Positions 32,993-44,301 of a stretch of 64,000 nucleotides of DNA are shown here, piece after piece. The notes under the pieces were generated by a model. It saw only the letters and a list, made by a program, of their open reading frames with translations. It made no database searches and had not been told where the DNA came from. This stretch comes from Nodosilinea sp. PGN35 (GTDB lineage Bacteria; Cyanobacteriota; Cyanobacteriia; Phormidesmidales; Phormidesmidaceae). The stretch is taken from the NCBI RefSeq assembly GCF_029109325.1, contig NZ_JAQKQJ010000015.1, positions 44,880 through 108,879 on the forward strand. Direction: 5' to 3'. Every line of letters starts with the position of its first letter. The first letter of the stretch is position 1. The translations under genes and the position numbers were made by a program.

Positions 32993-34186
32993 CTAGCCAA
33001 TCGACCCAATCACACCCTCAACAAAGTAGTCCATTTTTTCTAGCTCAATGTTGTCGGTTTTGAGCTGCTGGTCAGCGGGCAAAATCTCACCGCCGCTGTT
33101 GCTCATCAGCGGCCCCTCGTAGATGACAATTTCGCCAGATTTGATGCCGGCCAGGGCGGCATCGCCAGCGGCCTTGGCTTCGTCACTGACCGCCGCGCCG
33201 TAGGCCGACAGCTTGCAGAAGTTATCGGCCAAACCGCCCCGCAGAACGTGGGGAATATCTCCCGCCATCAAAGTTTTGCCCGCCATAAAGTCTTGGCCCA
33301 GGGAGGTGTAAATACTCGACCAATCCCACTCGGCCCCGGTGAGGTAGCCCTCGGGGGCTAACGGGCTCTGGTCGGCATGGTAGCCCGAGGTCATGACTCC
33401 GCGCCGCTCAGCGGTCTCTATCACCACCTTGGGGCTGTCAACGTGGCAGGTGATTACCTCAATACCCTGGTCGGCCATGCTGTTGGTGGCTTCGGCCTCT
33501 TTGACCGGTACCGACCAGTCGCCGGTAAAGATCACCTGGGTGGTGGCTGCCGGGTTGACCGACCTGGCCCCCAGGGTAAAGCTGTTGACGTTGCGCAGCA
33601 GCTGCGGAATCGGTTTGGCCGCCACAAAGCCCAGCTTCCCCGCCGGGCTCATGTGGGCCGCCACCACCCCGGCCACGTACTGGGCTTCATCGATGTAGCC
33701 GAAGTAGCTGCCCACGTTTTTGGGGTGCACGCCCTCCTGGTAGAGGCCACCAGCGTGGAAAAACTGCACGTCGGGAAATTCTGCCGCCAGGGCGAGAATG
33801 TGGGGATCAAAGTAGCCAAAGGAGGTGGGAAACAGCACCTTGGCCCCGTCGATTTCGATCATGCTGCGCATGGCTTCGGCCACCGCCGTGGTTTCAGGCA
33901 CGCTGGCCTCTTCCACCAGGCGAATGCCGGGGACGTTGGCGGCCATGGCGGCGGCCCCCTCGGCGTGGGCCTGGTTGTAGCCAAAGTCGTCCTTTGGCCC
34001 GACGTAGATGAAGCCGACCACCACCTCCTCCGGGGCAGATCCATCGGTGGCGGCACTGCCCCCAGGGCCGGACGACTGGGCGCAGCCGGTGCTCAATTTA
34101 GCGGTGAGCCCAAAGGCGGAGGAGGCCAACAGCCCCCGCACCACCTGCCGCCGCGACAGACGAAAAGACCGGTTGCGATCGCTCAT
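32993..34186 (-). CDS. BMP-family ABC transporter substrate-binding lipoprotein
   Basis: Periplasmic binding protein of 397 residues in the BMP (basic membrane protein, PnrA-like) family, which bind nucleosides. Motifs include GFIYVGPKDDFGYNQAHAEG, the DPHILALAAEFPDVQFFHAG stretch, and VVAAHMSPAGKLGFVAAKPI. The N-terminus has a twin-arginine signal (SRRQVVRG, residues 11-18) followed by lipobox LSTGC with Cys35, a combination suggesting Tat export of a folded protein and lipid anchoring. It heads a three-gene unit with two permeases and no ATPase. Confidence 0.93.
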   Translation of the reverse strand: MSDRNRSFRLSRRQVVRGLLASSAFGLTAKLSTGCAQSSGPGGSAATDGSAPEEVVVGFIYVGPKDDFGYNQAHAEGAAAMAANVPGIRLVEEASVPETTAVAEAMRSMIEIDGAKVLFPTSFGYFDPHILALAAEFPDVQFFHAGGLYQEGVHPKNVGSYFGYIDEAQYVAGVVAAHMSPAGKLGFVAAKPIPQLLRNVNSFTLGARSVNPAATTQVIFTGDWSVPVKEAEATNSMADQGIEVITCHVDSPKVVIETAERRGVMTSGYHADQSPLAPEGYLTGAEWDWSSIYTSLGQDFMAGKTLMAGDIPHVLRGGLADNFCKLSAYGAAVSDEAKAAGDAALAGIKSGEIVIYEGPLMSNSGGEILPADQQLKTDNIELEKMDYFVEGVIGSIG

Positions 34187-34416
34187 GGTATCTCCAACTT
34201 CTTCGATACAGGAATGACGCTACAGCTCAGAGAACGAACCTTTACGGCCCACGGTTCTACTCGATTCGCTACTGGCTACCCATAGCTTTTACAGCATCCT
34301 CTAAGGATTGGGAAAAGACCTTCGAGGAGCTGTATCGAAAGTAACATTTCAGAACGCTTTTGGTGTGATCTAACCTGAGATAGATGCTAAACCCTACAGG
34401 CAATTGCAATGCATCG

Positions 34417-34803
34417 TCACTGCATTAGGGTAACGCTGCCGCCGGCAATCTGCCAGCCCTGCTCACCGCGCCGCCAAATCCGAGTGTAGCGATAGTCCCC
34501 CGCAAAAGCATCCCCCAGGAATGTGCCCGCCACAGAGACCCTGGCAAACACAAGAACAAATCGATCGCTCCAGACCCGGATTTCCAGGTCCTGGGGCACC
34601 AGCTCTGTAAACCGGGTTGCCCCAGTGCGGTGCAGATCCAAATCCATTGCCTTGGTGGCCAAGTCCCCATTAGGCCCAGCAAACAGCAGGTCATCAGCAA
34701 TTAAAGCGTCGAGTTCGGCCACGTCTGAGGCCTGCATAGCGGCGCACAGCCTCGCTTCGCAGTCACGGATTTGAGCTTCAGCGTCAGAGTTCATGTCTTT
34801 CAT
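34417..34803 (-). CDS. NTF2-like / DUF4440-type protein
   Basis: A 128-residue SnoaL/NTF2-fold protein. Pattern: EARLCAAMQASDVAELDALI, DLLFAGPNGDLATKAMDLDL, and end RIWRRGEQGWQIAGGSVTLM. This matches the DUF4440 style of small cone-shaped folds, which may bind small ligands or have enzymatic roles; none can be assigned here. ATG at 34803 or the internal ATG at 34794 may be the start. It lies between the BMP operon and the nucleotidyltransferase. Confidence 0.75.
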   Translation of the reverse strand: MKDMNSDAEAQIRDCEARLCAAMQASDVAELDALIADDLLFAGPNGDLATKAMDLDLHRTGATRFTELVPQDLEIRVWSDRFVLVFARVSVAGTFLGDAFAGDYRYTRIWRRGEQGWQIAGGSVTLMQ

Positions 34804-34841
34804 GATGCTACGGGTGGCTCGCGGCCTCTAAACAGCAGAAA

Positions 34842-34876
34842 GCCCCAAGATCCTAGTTTGATCCTGGGACTTGGGC
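34842..34876 (-). terminator. candidate terminator of the nucleotidyltransferase gene
   Basis: On the minus strand, CCCAAG and CTTGGG bracket an inner AGGATC/GATCCT-type pairing, followed by a short pyrimidine tract. It lies about 55 bases downstream of the 34930 gene's stop. The stem is imperfect. Confidence 0.45.
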
Positions 34877-34929
34877 CAAGCTGTTTGGTAGGCAGGTTGG
34901 CTAGAGCGCTGTTTGTACGGAGGCCAGCA

Positions 34930-36096
34930 CTAGATGTGCTGCTCTAGCAGTTCGGCGATCGCCCGATGCTCCACCGGGGGCACCAGCGGAAACTCCTGGC
35001 GGGTGTCGGTGATCAGCCAGTCGAGGGCGGCAGCCTTCATATCGATAGACGCGCCGGTTTTATCGACGCAGTAGCGACCAAACACCAGCTTGTCCACCAG
35101 GCGCACGCCGGGGCCAATGCGCGAATACTCAAAGATCACGCTCTTATCGACAATCGCCCCGCTGCAGATCGAGCAGTTGTTGCCGATGGCGCTGGGGCCA
35201 ACAATGGTGGCTCCATCTTCGATGTGGGTCATGCCGCCAATGTAGACCGGCCCTTCGATGTTGACCTTGTCCCAGTTGGCCTTGACGTTGAGGCCAACAT
35301 AGACGCCGGGGCGAATCTCCTGGCCGGGAATATCCACCAGGTTGACCACCCCGGTGAGCACGTCCTGAATCGCCCGCCAGTAGTCCGGCACCTTGCCAAT
35401 ATCGACCCACTCAAACGCCATGGGAATGCCGTAGAACGGCGCACCGTTGGCCACCAGCTTGGGCAGCAGGTCGCCGCCAATGTCAAAGGACACGCCCGAG
35501 GGAATGTAGTCAAACACCTCCGGCTCAAAAATGTAGATGCCGGTGTTGATCTCGGTGCTCAGGGCCTCTTCGACCGAAGGCTTTTCCTGGAACGATTTGA
35601 CCCGACCCTCAGGATCCGTAACCACCACCCCGTAGCTGGGCACCTGCTTCAGAGGCACGGTTTTGGTGATGATGGTGGCGATGGAGCCCTTTTCGCGGTG
35701 GCGGCGCACGGCCTCGGTGAGGTCGAGATCGATCAGCGCGTCGCCGCAGAGCACCACAAAGGTGTCGTCAAAAAAGGGCGAAAAGTCTTGAATCTTACGC
35801 ATGCCCCCGGCGGAGCCGATGGCGTCGCCCACCAGTTCGCCATTTTCCTCGATGCGGCCCTCAAAGGAATAGGCCAGCTCCACGCCAAAGCGCTGCCCGT
35901 CGCGAAAGTACCCCTCAATCTCGTTGGCCAGGTGGCTGACGTTGACCATAATCTGGTCGAACCCGTGCTGGCGCAGCAGTTCGAGCAAAAACTCCATCAC
36001 CGGCTTCTGCATGATCGGAATCATGGGTTTGGGAATGGTGTAGGTGATGGGCCTCACACGGGTGCCTTTACCGGCAGCCAAGATCATGGCTTTCAT
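34930..36096 (-). CDS. sugar-phosphate nucleotidyltransferase (NDP-sugar pyrophosphorylase)
   Basis: Enzyme of 388 residues making an NDP-sugar from sugar-1-phosphate. The N-terminal nucleotidyltransferase motif MKAMILAAGKGTRVRPITYT and PKPMIPIMQKPVMEFLLELL are present, VVLCGDALIDLDL carries the metal-binding Asp, and EKPSVEEALSTEINTGIYIF is the sugar-binding part. From about residue 255 a left-handed beta-helix (GVYVGLNVKANWDKV, GPSAIGNNCSICSGAIV) follows. Mannose-1-P guanylyltransferase or glucose-1-P nucleotidyltransferase are the best candidates. Its product would feed polysaccharide or glycan synthesis, perhaps including the glycosyltransferases at the right end, though they are far apart. 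Confidence 0.88.
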   Translation of the reverse strand: MKAMILAAGKGTRVRPITYTIPKPMIPIMQKPVMEFLLELLRQHGFDQIMVNVSHLANEIEGYFRDGQRFGVELAYSFEGRIEENGELVGDAIGSAGGMRKIQDFSPFFDDTFVVLCGDALIDLDLTEAVRRHREKGSIATIITKTVPLKQVPSYGVVVTDPEGRVKSFQEKPSVEEALSTEINTGIYIFEPEVFDYIPSGVSFDIGGDLLPKLVANGAPFYGIPMAFEWVDIGKVPDYWRAIQDVLTGVVNLVDIPGQEIRPGVYVGLNVKANWDKVNIEGPVYIGGMTHIEDGATIVGPSAIGNNCSICSGAIVDKSVIFEYSRIGPGVRLVDKLVFGRYCVDKTGASIDMKAAALDWLITDTRQEFPLVPPVEHRAIAELLEQHI

Positions 36097-36338
36097 ACGA
36101 ATAGGATCCTTAAATTTATGGGGTTATGATCTGCAAAGCAGTTTTGCTAGTTAAGGCGATCGCCGCCTACCCAGAAAAAGCTGGGAATAACGTCGCCTGG
36201 GGCAATTGCACTTGGCCATGCTAACAGCGCCTCAAACCAGAGCACCGGTAACCCATCGGCCTTCAACGAGTTCTTACACTCTCTTTAAAATAGCCCGGCA
36301 TCCTGAGAAACGGTAACCTTCGTCAGGGTTCCTCCGCC

Positions 36339-37205
36339 CTAGTCAGGCAGAATAAAAGACGGCAATTCGGCCTCGGCTGCGGTGAGAGGGGCACGGTTGA
36401 GGTTTCTCACCCGCAAATCGCCGTAGAACTGGTCTTGGCCCAGCTCGACCTTAGACTGGGCCGAGAGAAACAGCAGTCCCCAAAACACCCCCACCTTCTC
36501 GTGGACGGCGGCGGCGTGGGGGGTGTCAAAGTCGTGGGCGGCTTCGAGGTCGGCGGGTTTGAACTGGGGCCAGTGCTCAAGCAGCAGCTCAAAGTCGATC
36601 CACAGGGTGTCGCCCCCCAGCTCGTCCCAGTACTGGTCGAGGAAGGCCTCGAGGGCGGCGGCAATTTCGGAGAGGTTTTCCTGGTGGGCTAGCTGGGCAA
36701 TGGCGCGCACCGCCTGGCGCTGGGGCTGGGGCCTGGCGCGGCGGGCTCGCAGGCGCGGGGTGTGGTCGGCCATCACCGTGGCCATGGTTTCGAGCTGCTG
36801 AATCAGCTCGTGGAGGGTGACCTGCCGCCGCTGGGGAATGGGGGCGACGGCGCGGCGGTGCAGGTGGCGCTCCAGGTTGCGGGGCAGGGGCACCAGGTCA
36901 GGAATTTCCTCTTCCCAGACCTCTTCGGGGTTGGCTTCGGCCTCGGCCTCGGCTTCGGCCCGCACCATGGTGTCGGCCTTGAGCAGCACCAGCATGGAGG
37001 CGTAGAGAAACCCCTGGCCCGACTCGGAGAGGTTGGCTTCGTAGGGAGTGCGCCCCTGGCTGGCTAAGGCTTCGGCCTGGCTCTTGAGCAGCGACAAAAA
37101 GCGATCGATCACGTCGATCACCTTGACATCCCACGGGTCGATTTCGCCCTGATCGGCCAGGTCGATGAGAAATGCGATCGCGGTTTGAGCCAGGGACGAT
37201 GACAT
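36339..37205 (-). CDS. scpA: segregation and condensation protein A (ScpA)
   Basis: Kleisin subunit of the SMC-ScpAB condensin. 288 residues; the N-terminal helical motif is IAFLIDLADQGEIDPWDVKV and IDRFLSLLKSQ, and the C-terminal winged helix includes VHEKVGVFWGLLFLSAQSKV followed by FYGDLRVRNL. An unusual acidic insert AEAEAEAEANPEEVWEEEI at about residues 82-100 comes from a GCCGAG repeat. It is the first of a few small leftward genes after a 240-base gap. Confidence 0.9.
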   Translation of the reverse strand: MSSSLAQTAIAFLIDLADQGEIDPWDVKVIDVIDRFLSLLKSQAEALASQGRTPYEANLSESGQGFLYASMLVLLKADTMVRAEAEAEAEANPEEVWEEEIPDLVPLPRNLERHLHRRAVAPIPQRRQVTLHELIQQLETMATVMADHTPRLRARRARPQPQRQAVRAIAQLAHQENLSEIAAALEAFLDQYWDELGGDTLWIDFELLLEHWPQFKPADLEAAHDFDTPHAAAVHEKVGVFWGLLFLSAQSKVELGQDQFYGDLRVRNLNRAPLTAAEAELPSFILPD

Positions 37206-37291
37206 AGATCAGGCGGTGCAGAAAGCTTGGAGATCGCTCGACAGCCTCCGCTGTCTGAGTCGCCATGACGCGGCTATCGGCCCATGATAGC

Positions 37292-37546
37292 TCAAAGGCC
37301 CGTTTTGCCTAACGACTCCATCACCGCATTGATCAGCGCCTGGCCCCAGAGCACCGCCATTGCCCCGCACCCGAGGATCACGAACCCGGCCTTGGCGGCC
37401 TGCATTGGTTCGAGGCTGAAGGGAGAGCCGTAGGTGAGCGGCAGCGCCACTAGTAACGCGCCCAGGGCGGCACCCCCGGCGAATCGCGAGGCTCCCTGGA
37501 GCAGTGGGCGCTGAGTCATCGGGGTGGGGACACGATCGTCGGACAT
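37292..37546 (-). CDS. DUF3082-family small membrane protein
   Basis: An 84-residue protein with two hydrophobic segments (SRFAGGAALGALLVALPLTY, AGFVILGCGAMAVLWGQALI). The layout and the ending fit the cyanobacterial and plastid DUF3082 family. Its function is unknown. It is on the same strand as scpA and the LapA-like gene, with moderate gaps, so no tight operon is evident. Confidence 0.7.
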   Translation of the reverse strand: MSDDRVPTPMTQRPLLQGASRFAGGAALGALLVALPLTYGSPFSLEPMQAAKAGFVILGCGAMAVLWGQALINAVMESLGKTGL

Positions 37547-37644
37547 GGTGACGCCTGCTTTTAGCTCAACACCGAGATCATACCAACTGAAATAACCACT
37601 GAAGTTAAGGGCGATCTGGCCCGCCCCGCCGCCGCTGGCCTCAG

Positions 37645-37992
37645 CTAGGCGACCGCCTCCCCATCTTCGACCGGGGCGGCGGGCAGCATCAGGCTCTGTT
37701 CTTCGAGCTTGACCTGGTAGCGCTGCACGTCTTGCTCTAGTTCCTGAATGCGAATTTCGCGCTGCTGCACCTGCTTGCCGAAGGACATATAGCCCTGCAC
37801 CTGAGCCCAGACGCTAAACACCCAGGCAAACACCGCCCCAATGCCCATGGCAATAATCAGCTCGACGCACAGAGGCGCTTCCACATCTAGGCCGGGGGCG
37901 ATATGAATCAGCACTCGCTCAGTGTTCTCAATGCCGAATAGCACCAGGGCTAGGGCAATTACAAATATAACGACGAAATTTATCTGCCTCAT
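37645..37992 (-). CDS. LapA/DUF1049-like membrane protein
   Basis: A 115-residue protein: an N-terminal hydrophobic stretch (FVVIFVIALALVLFGIENTE), a second (VELIIAMGIGAVFAWVFSVW), and a C-terminal coiled coil (QQREIRIQELEQDVQRYQVK). This is the organisation of the LapA (DUF1049) family, involved in membrane envelope homeostasis in other bacteria. ATG at 37992 gives MRQINFVVIF; nine residues of upstream frame are atypical. Confidence 0.75.
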   Translation of the reverse strand: MRQINFVVIFVIALALVLFGIENTERVLIHIAPGLDVEAPLCVELIIAMGIGAVFAWVFSVWAQVQGYMSFGKQVQQREIRIQELEQDVQRYQVKLEEQSLMLPAAPVEDGEAVA

Positions 37993-38095
37993 GGCTCTGG
38001 GCCTCCCATCGCTGGTCAAATTCGCTAGGTCTATTTAACCAGGCAGGCTTTGTTTTTGGGTAAAGGTTTTTAGGAAATTAGAAGAGGGGAAGGGG

Positions 38096-38139
38096 GGGAG
38101 TGAGGGGGTAGGGAGTGAGGGGGTAGGGAGTGAGGGGGG
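38096..38139. repeat. G-rich 15-base tandem repeat
   Basis: Three copies of GGGAGTGAGGGGGTA, the last partial, within a G-rich tract. Similar GAGTGAGGGG tracts lie at about 49380-49420 and, on the other strand, near 61690-61740. This type is common in intergenic DNA of many cyanobacteria. Confidence 0.85.
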
Positions 38140-38194
38140 CGTTGGATGATTGTTGGCGTAGCGGATTCACAGGCACAGAATAGTTGAAGAGAAA

Positions 38195-38215
38195 GTAGGG
38201 TGGGCATTGCCCACC
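38195..38215. repeat. dispersed 21-bp palindromic repeat, copy 2
   Basis: GTAGGGTGGGCATTGCCCACC, in the gap downstream of the DUF3153 gene (38242-39108), in the opposite orientation to the copies at 31842 and 61593. The copies share the same core. Confidence 0.8.
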
Positions 38216-38241
38216 ATTTGAGCAACTTTCTAGAAGACGTC

Positions 38242-39108
38242 CTAGGGGGTGGGGAGTTTGGGTTTGAGGATGCGGTAGCGGAGGCCGTAGCCAGCCAGCA
38301 CCAGGGCAGCGATGCCCAGGGTGCCGAGGGCGATCGCATTGGGTAGCCAGAAGGTGGCATCAATGGTTGTAATTTCGCCAGGCTCAAGGGGCCAGGTGGC
38401 TCCGGTGGCGTCTTGCTGGATGGGTGGGGTGGCGGTGGGGGCAAGGCTGGCTAACCCCCAGGGCACTTGCAGCCGAAAGTGCAGGTCTGCCCAGGGGGCG
38501 GCATCAGCCAAATCATTCTCGTTGGGGGGCAGCTGACGCAGGTCGATGCGGTAGGTGAGGTGGGTACGGCTGGCGAGCAGCCAGCTGGTTTGGTCGATGT
38601 CTAAGGTAAAAGGGACAGGTTCCCAGCCGGGCAGCTGTAGGTAGGTGGGGCTGTCGGCAAGCGACGGTTCTTCGGCGGAGACGGATTCAATGTCTGGGGA
38701 GACGGTGGCGGCGAAGAGCTGGCGAAAGCGATCGCCCAGGTCGGCGGCGGTGCCAAAGGGTACGGTGAGGGTGACGGTCTGGGGGCTCTGGCTGAGCTGA
38801 CCGCCGAGGGGGCGCGATCGCACCGTTAGCTCCTTGAGCCAGGGTTCGAGGGTGGGCTGGGCCAGGGCGGCACCGCGATCGCTGAGCTCAACAGTCTGCA
38901 AAATTTGGCCGTGGCTCTGGTGGTCAAAGCGCAGGGTGAGGTCGTAGCGCAGACAGCCGCTGAGCAGCAGGGGCACCAGCAGCAGCCCCAGCCGCCCCCA
39001 AAGTCGCTCCCAGAAGCGCTCCCAGAAGCGCTCAGAGACAGCGTCGATTCGTTGCGCCAGTTGTTGCGCCAGTCTTTGGTAAACCACAGCGTCGTGTGCC
39101 CAAATCAC
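38242..39108 (-). CDS. DUF3153-family lipoprotein
   Basis: Protein of 288 residues with lipobox LLLSGC (Cys about 52) and a C-terminal membrane helix (AIALGTLGIAALVLAGYGLR). The mature region, with RYDLTLRFDHQSHGQILQTV, matches the cyanobacterial DUF3153 family of unknown role. The signal is preceded by about 35 residues including ERFWERFWERLWGR, produced by a 12-base tandem repeat in the DNA. This is longer than a normal signal sequence, so either the ATG at 39108 is not the true start or the repeat extended the N-terminus. It is monocistronic. Confidence 0.75.
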   Translation of the reverse strand: MIWAHDAVVYQRLAQQLAQRIDAVSERFWERFWERLWGRLGLLLVPLLLSGCLRYDLTLRFDHQSHGQILQTVELSDRGAALAQPTLEPWLKELTVRSRPLGGQLSQSPQTVTLTVPFGTAADLGDRFRQLFAATVSPDIESVSAEEPSLADSPTYLQLPGWEPVPFTLDIDQTSWLLASRTHLTYRIDLRQLPPNENDLADAAPWADLHFRLQVPWGLASLAPTATPPIQQDATGATWPLEPGEITTIDATFWLPNAIALGTLGIAALVLAGYGLRYRILKPKLPTP

Positions 39109-39187
39109 TTTTCCTGCCCAGTTCCGTAGCCCAGGCCAAGGCTATACCATTAGAGCGATAGATCCAACGGTAGCCGGTTAGCGTTGC

Positions 39188-41989
<2,802 letters not shown>

Positions 41990-42279
41990 CACCAGAAGAC
42001 AGAAGAAAGAAGGCATAAGCAGGAAAGGGAATGCTTGGATATACAAGGAATTTAGCCTGAGCAAAGAGGTCGATCACTTAGGTTTCAAAGTGTCAGCATG
42101 ACCCACTCAATTGCGCCTCTCCACCATGAGCATTACCCAGGCCCTTGCCCATTCAGTTGGCTTTGCTAAAGCTCCACTAAAACAGCAGTAGGTCTCACTG
42201 CTTGGAGTAGTGTCTCCAGCTAAGACAGGATATAGCAGACGAACAATTCTCGTGTGTTCTTAAGAGCATTAATTTTCTC
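41990..42279. other. non-coding gap
   Basis: About 290 bases between convergent genes without coding potential. I see no clear hairpin or repeat in it. Confidence 0.5.
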
Positions 42280-43668
42280 TCAAATCGTCAGCACCTTGCC
42301 CTTTAGACCAGTTGGGGTTTCAATACCATAGCGGTGCAGCAAAGTTGGCACCAGGTCATAGAGTTGTGCCCCTGCCAATACCTGACCGCCCTGGGGTGCT
42401 GTAGGGTCGTGGAAAATCATCAGGCCCAACGGGGCGTGGTTGGCGTCGTCGGGGCCGGTGTCGTTTTCGACGGTGTAGAGGCCGCCCGTGCCCACGCTGC
42501 CCACCGATCGCCAGGCCAGATCATCAAAGTACACAATTAGATCCGGCGCACGACCGCGCACTTTTTGGTAGATTTCCTGGGGCTTGAACGCCTTCACCGG
42601 CAGCGGGTTGCCGCTGGGGTCGGTGAGCTGGGAGAGCTTGGCCGCCAGCTCGTCCCGCAGGGCTTCGTAGTCGGCCATGGCCACGGTGCCCTGGGGTTCG
42701 CGCCCCTTCACATTCAAGAAAATGCGGGCGTAGTAGCCCCCGGCTCCCCACACCTGGGTTTGCGCCCAATCTACCTCCACCTTGTCCAAAGGCAGCACCT
42801 CGGTGGGCGCTTCTTTGAGCATGAGGTAGCCGTTGGCGATCAGCCACTCGTTGATGCAGATGCCGCCCAATAGCGGCTGCGCCCCGTGATCAGACACCAC
42901 CAGCACGGCGGTGTCGGGGTCGCAGACCGCCAGCAGTTCCCCAATGCGCCGATCCACATGCGCGTAGTAGTCGTGGATGGCGTTGGCAAAGGGCGAGTCG
43001 GGCTCATACTGGGGGTGACGCGGATCCATTGGCTTCCAGAAAGCGTGGTGGATGCGATCGACGCCCATATCCACCAGCATGCAGAAGTCGGGGCGATCGC
43101 GCTCAATCAGCTGCTCCGCCAGGGTAAAGCGCTGGTCGCAGAGGGCGTACAGGTTCTCTAAAATGCGGGCCTTTTCGTCGGAGCGAAAGTTGGGCACATC
43201 CAGCATGAAGTCGGGCAGCCAGGTTTTAATCTCATCCCCCAATTCAGGAGGGTGGGTGAAGGGCACGTCGGTGCCGGGGGTGAGAAAGCAGGAGACCAGC
43301 GAGCCGTTGACCGGGTAGGGGGGCGAGGTGCCCGGCACGCTGAGAACGGCGACGCTCCAGCCCGCGTCGCCGAGAATATCCCACAGGCGGGGAAATTTGA
43401 CGGCGCGCCCGTCGGAGATGCCCATGGAGTGGTAGTCGCGATCGCGCCGATTGCGAAACCCGTAGATGCCCAGCTCGCCGGGGTCGCGCCCGGTCATCAT
43501 GCAGCTCCAGGCGGGCACGGTGATGGCGGGAATGCTGCTCTCCAGCCTGCCGTAGCTGCCCCCTGCCATCAGCCGCGACAGGTTGGGCAAGTCTGGCCGC
43601 CACTGGTCAAATACCAGGTCGGGGGCCATACAGTCGAGGCCGATGATCAGCAGGCGGGGAGTGGGCAT
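42280..43668 (-). CDS. alkaline-phosphatase-superfamily hydrolase (type I phosphodiesterase/nucleotide pyrophosphatase type)
   Basis: Protein of 462 residues of the metal-dependent phosphodiesterase family. Start IIGLDCMAPDLVFDQWRPDL carries the first metal Asp; ITVPAWSCMMTGRDPGELGI contains the nucleophile Thr/Ser position. VSDHGAQPL is the characteristic DHG metal motif near residue 260, and ANHAPLGLMIF holds the last His. ATG at 43668 is used instead of TTG 43680. Such enzymes act on phosphodiesters or sulfate/phosphonate esters. It ends a leftward run beginning with ureA, but the gaps are irregular. Confidence 0.85.
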   Translation of the reverse strand: MPTPRLLIIGLDCMAPDLVFDQWRPDLPNLSRLMAGGSYGRLESSIPAITVPAWSCMMTGRDPGELGIYGFRNRRDRDYHSMGISDGRAVKFPRLWDILGDAGWSVAVLSVPGTSPPYPVNGSLVSCFLTPGTDVPFTHPPELGDEIKTWLPDFMLDVPNFRSDEKARILENLYALCDQRFTLAEQLIERDRPDFCMLVDMGVDRIHHAFWKPMDPRHPQYEPDSPFANAIHDYYAHVDRRIGELLAVCDPDTAVLVVSDHGAQPLLGGICINEWLIANGYLMLKEAPTEVLPLDKVEVDWAQTQVWGAGGYYARIFLNVKGREPQGTVAMADYEALRDELAAKLSQLTDPSGNPLPVKAFKPQEIYQKVRGRAPDLIVYFDDLAWRSVGSVGTGGLYTVENDTGPDDANHAPLGLMIFHDPTAPQGGQVLAGAQLYDLVPTLLHRYGIETPTGLKGKVLTI

Positions 43669-43694
43669 GGCAAGGCTCAATGACGTGGACGCTC

Positions 43695-43901
43695 TTACTG
43701 GCCACGCCCTGGCTTACAGTCCGCAAATCCCAGAGCTTCGGTATCGAGAAAGCTGGCGATCGCCATCTCAATCACGGCTTCAATGGGGTACTCGATTTCT
43801 GCTGCGCGTTCGTTCAGAGCTAGTCTAATCCGTTCAGGCAGGCGCTCTAAAATAGCCGTGGCATCGCTGGCAGAAAGTTGCTCCTGAAGTTTAACTTGCA
43901 T
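43695..43901 (-). CDS. small protein of unknown function overlapping the GIY-YIG gene
   Basis: A 68-residue protein: MQVKLQEQLSASDATAILER, then IRLALNERAAEIEYPIEAVI and a C-terminal segment ending CKPGRGQ. It is helical and could have an antitoxin-like or transcription-factor-like fold, but no family is recognised. It overlaps the upstream GIY-YIG gene by 11 bases in another frame, implying co-translation. The pair resembles a toxin-antitoxin-like layout, without proof. Confidence 0.55.
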   Translation of the reverse strand: MQVKLQEQLSASDATAILERLPERIRLALNERAAEIEYPIEAVIEMAIASFLDTEALGFADCKPGRGQ

Positions 43902-44283
43902 AGCATTGCCTTTCAGCTGGAATCTGCACGTTGTAAGGGGGCTCGGTAGCTCTCAAAATCATGGCTTCTAGCTCCAACAGTAGCGCAGGGTTTTGCCAGT
44001 GGGGCACAGCTTGGAAAGCAATTCGAATCTCCTCATCGGAATATTTGTCGAGCCAAGCCCACAGAAATGCCTTGTGACCACCGCTAAACCGGCCGCGCAG
44101 ACTCTTGGTTTTGCCAATGTAGAGCAATCCATGGGTTCTGTGCCGAATGGCGTAAATCCCAGGACGAGCAGGGATAGGCGCAAACTCGCGACTCAGAGAT
44201 TGACATTGCTCAAAGGGGCTAAACGAAATTTCGTCCAAAAGTCTCTGGGCTTGCGCTTGGATCTCAGATTCATCCATTGCCAT
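43891..44283 (-). CDS. GIY-YIG nuclease-family protein
   Basis: A 130-residue protein with a single GIY-YIG domain: PGIYAIRHRTHGLLYIGKTK (residues 40-59), the catalytic-Arg segment SLRGRFSGGHKAF, and the Glu motif LLELEAMILRATEPPYNVQ near the end. Everything needed for metal-dependent nuclease activity appears present. There is no DNA-binding extension, as in homing or UvrC-type enzymes. It overlaps the 68-residue gene and lies 18 bases after ureB on the same strand. Confidence 0.85.
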   Translation of the reverse strand: MAMDESEIQAQAQRLLDEISFSPFEQCQSLSREFAPIPARPGIYAIRHRTHGLLYIGKTKSLRGRFSGGHKAFLWAWLDKYSDEEIRIAFQAVPHWQNPALLLELEAMILRATEPPYNVQIPAERQCYAS

Positions 44284-44301
44284 AGGGCGATAAAGTTTGG
44301 C

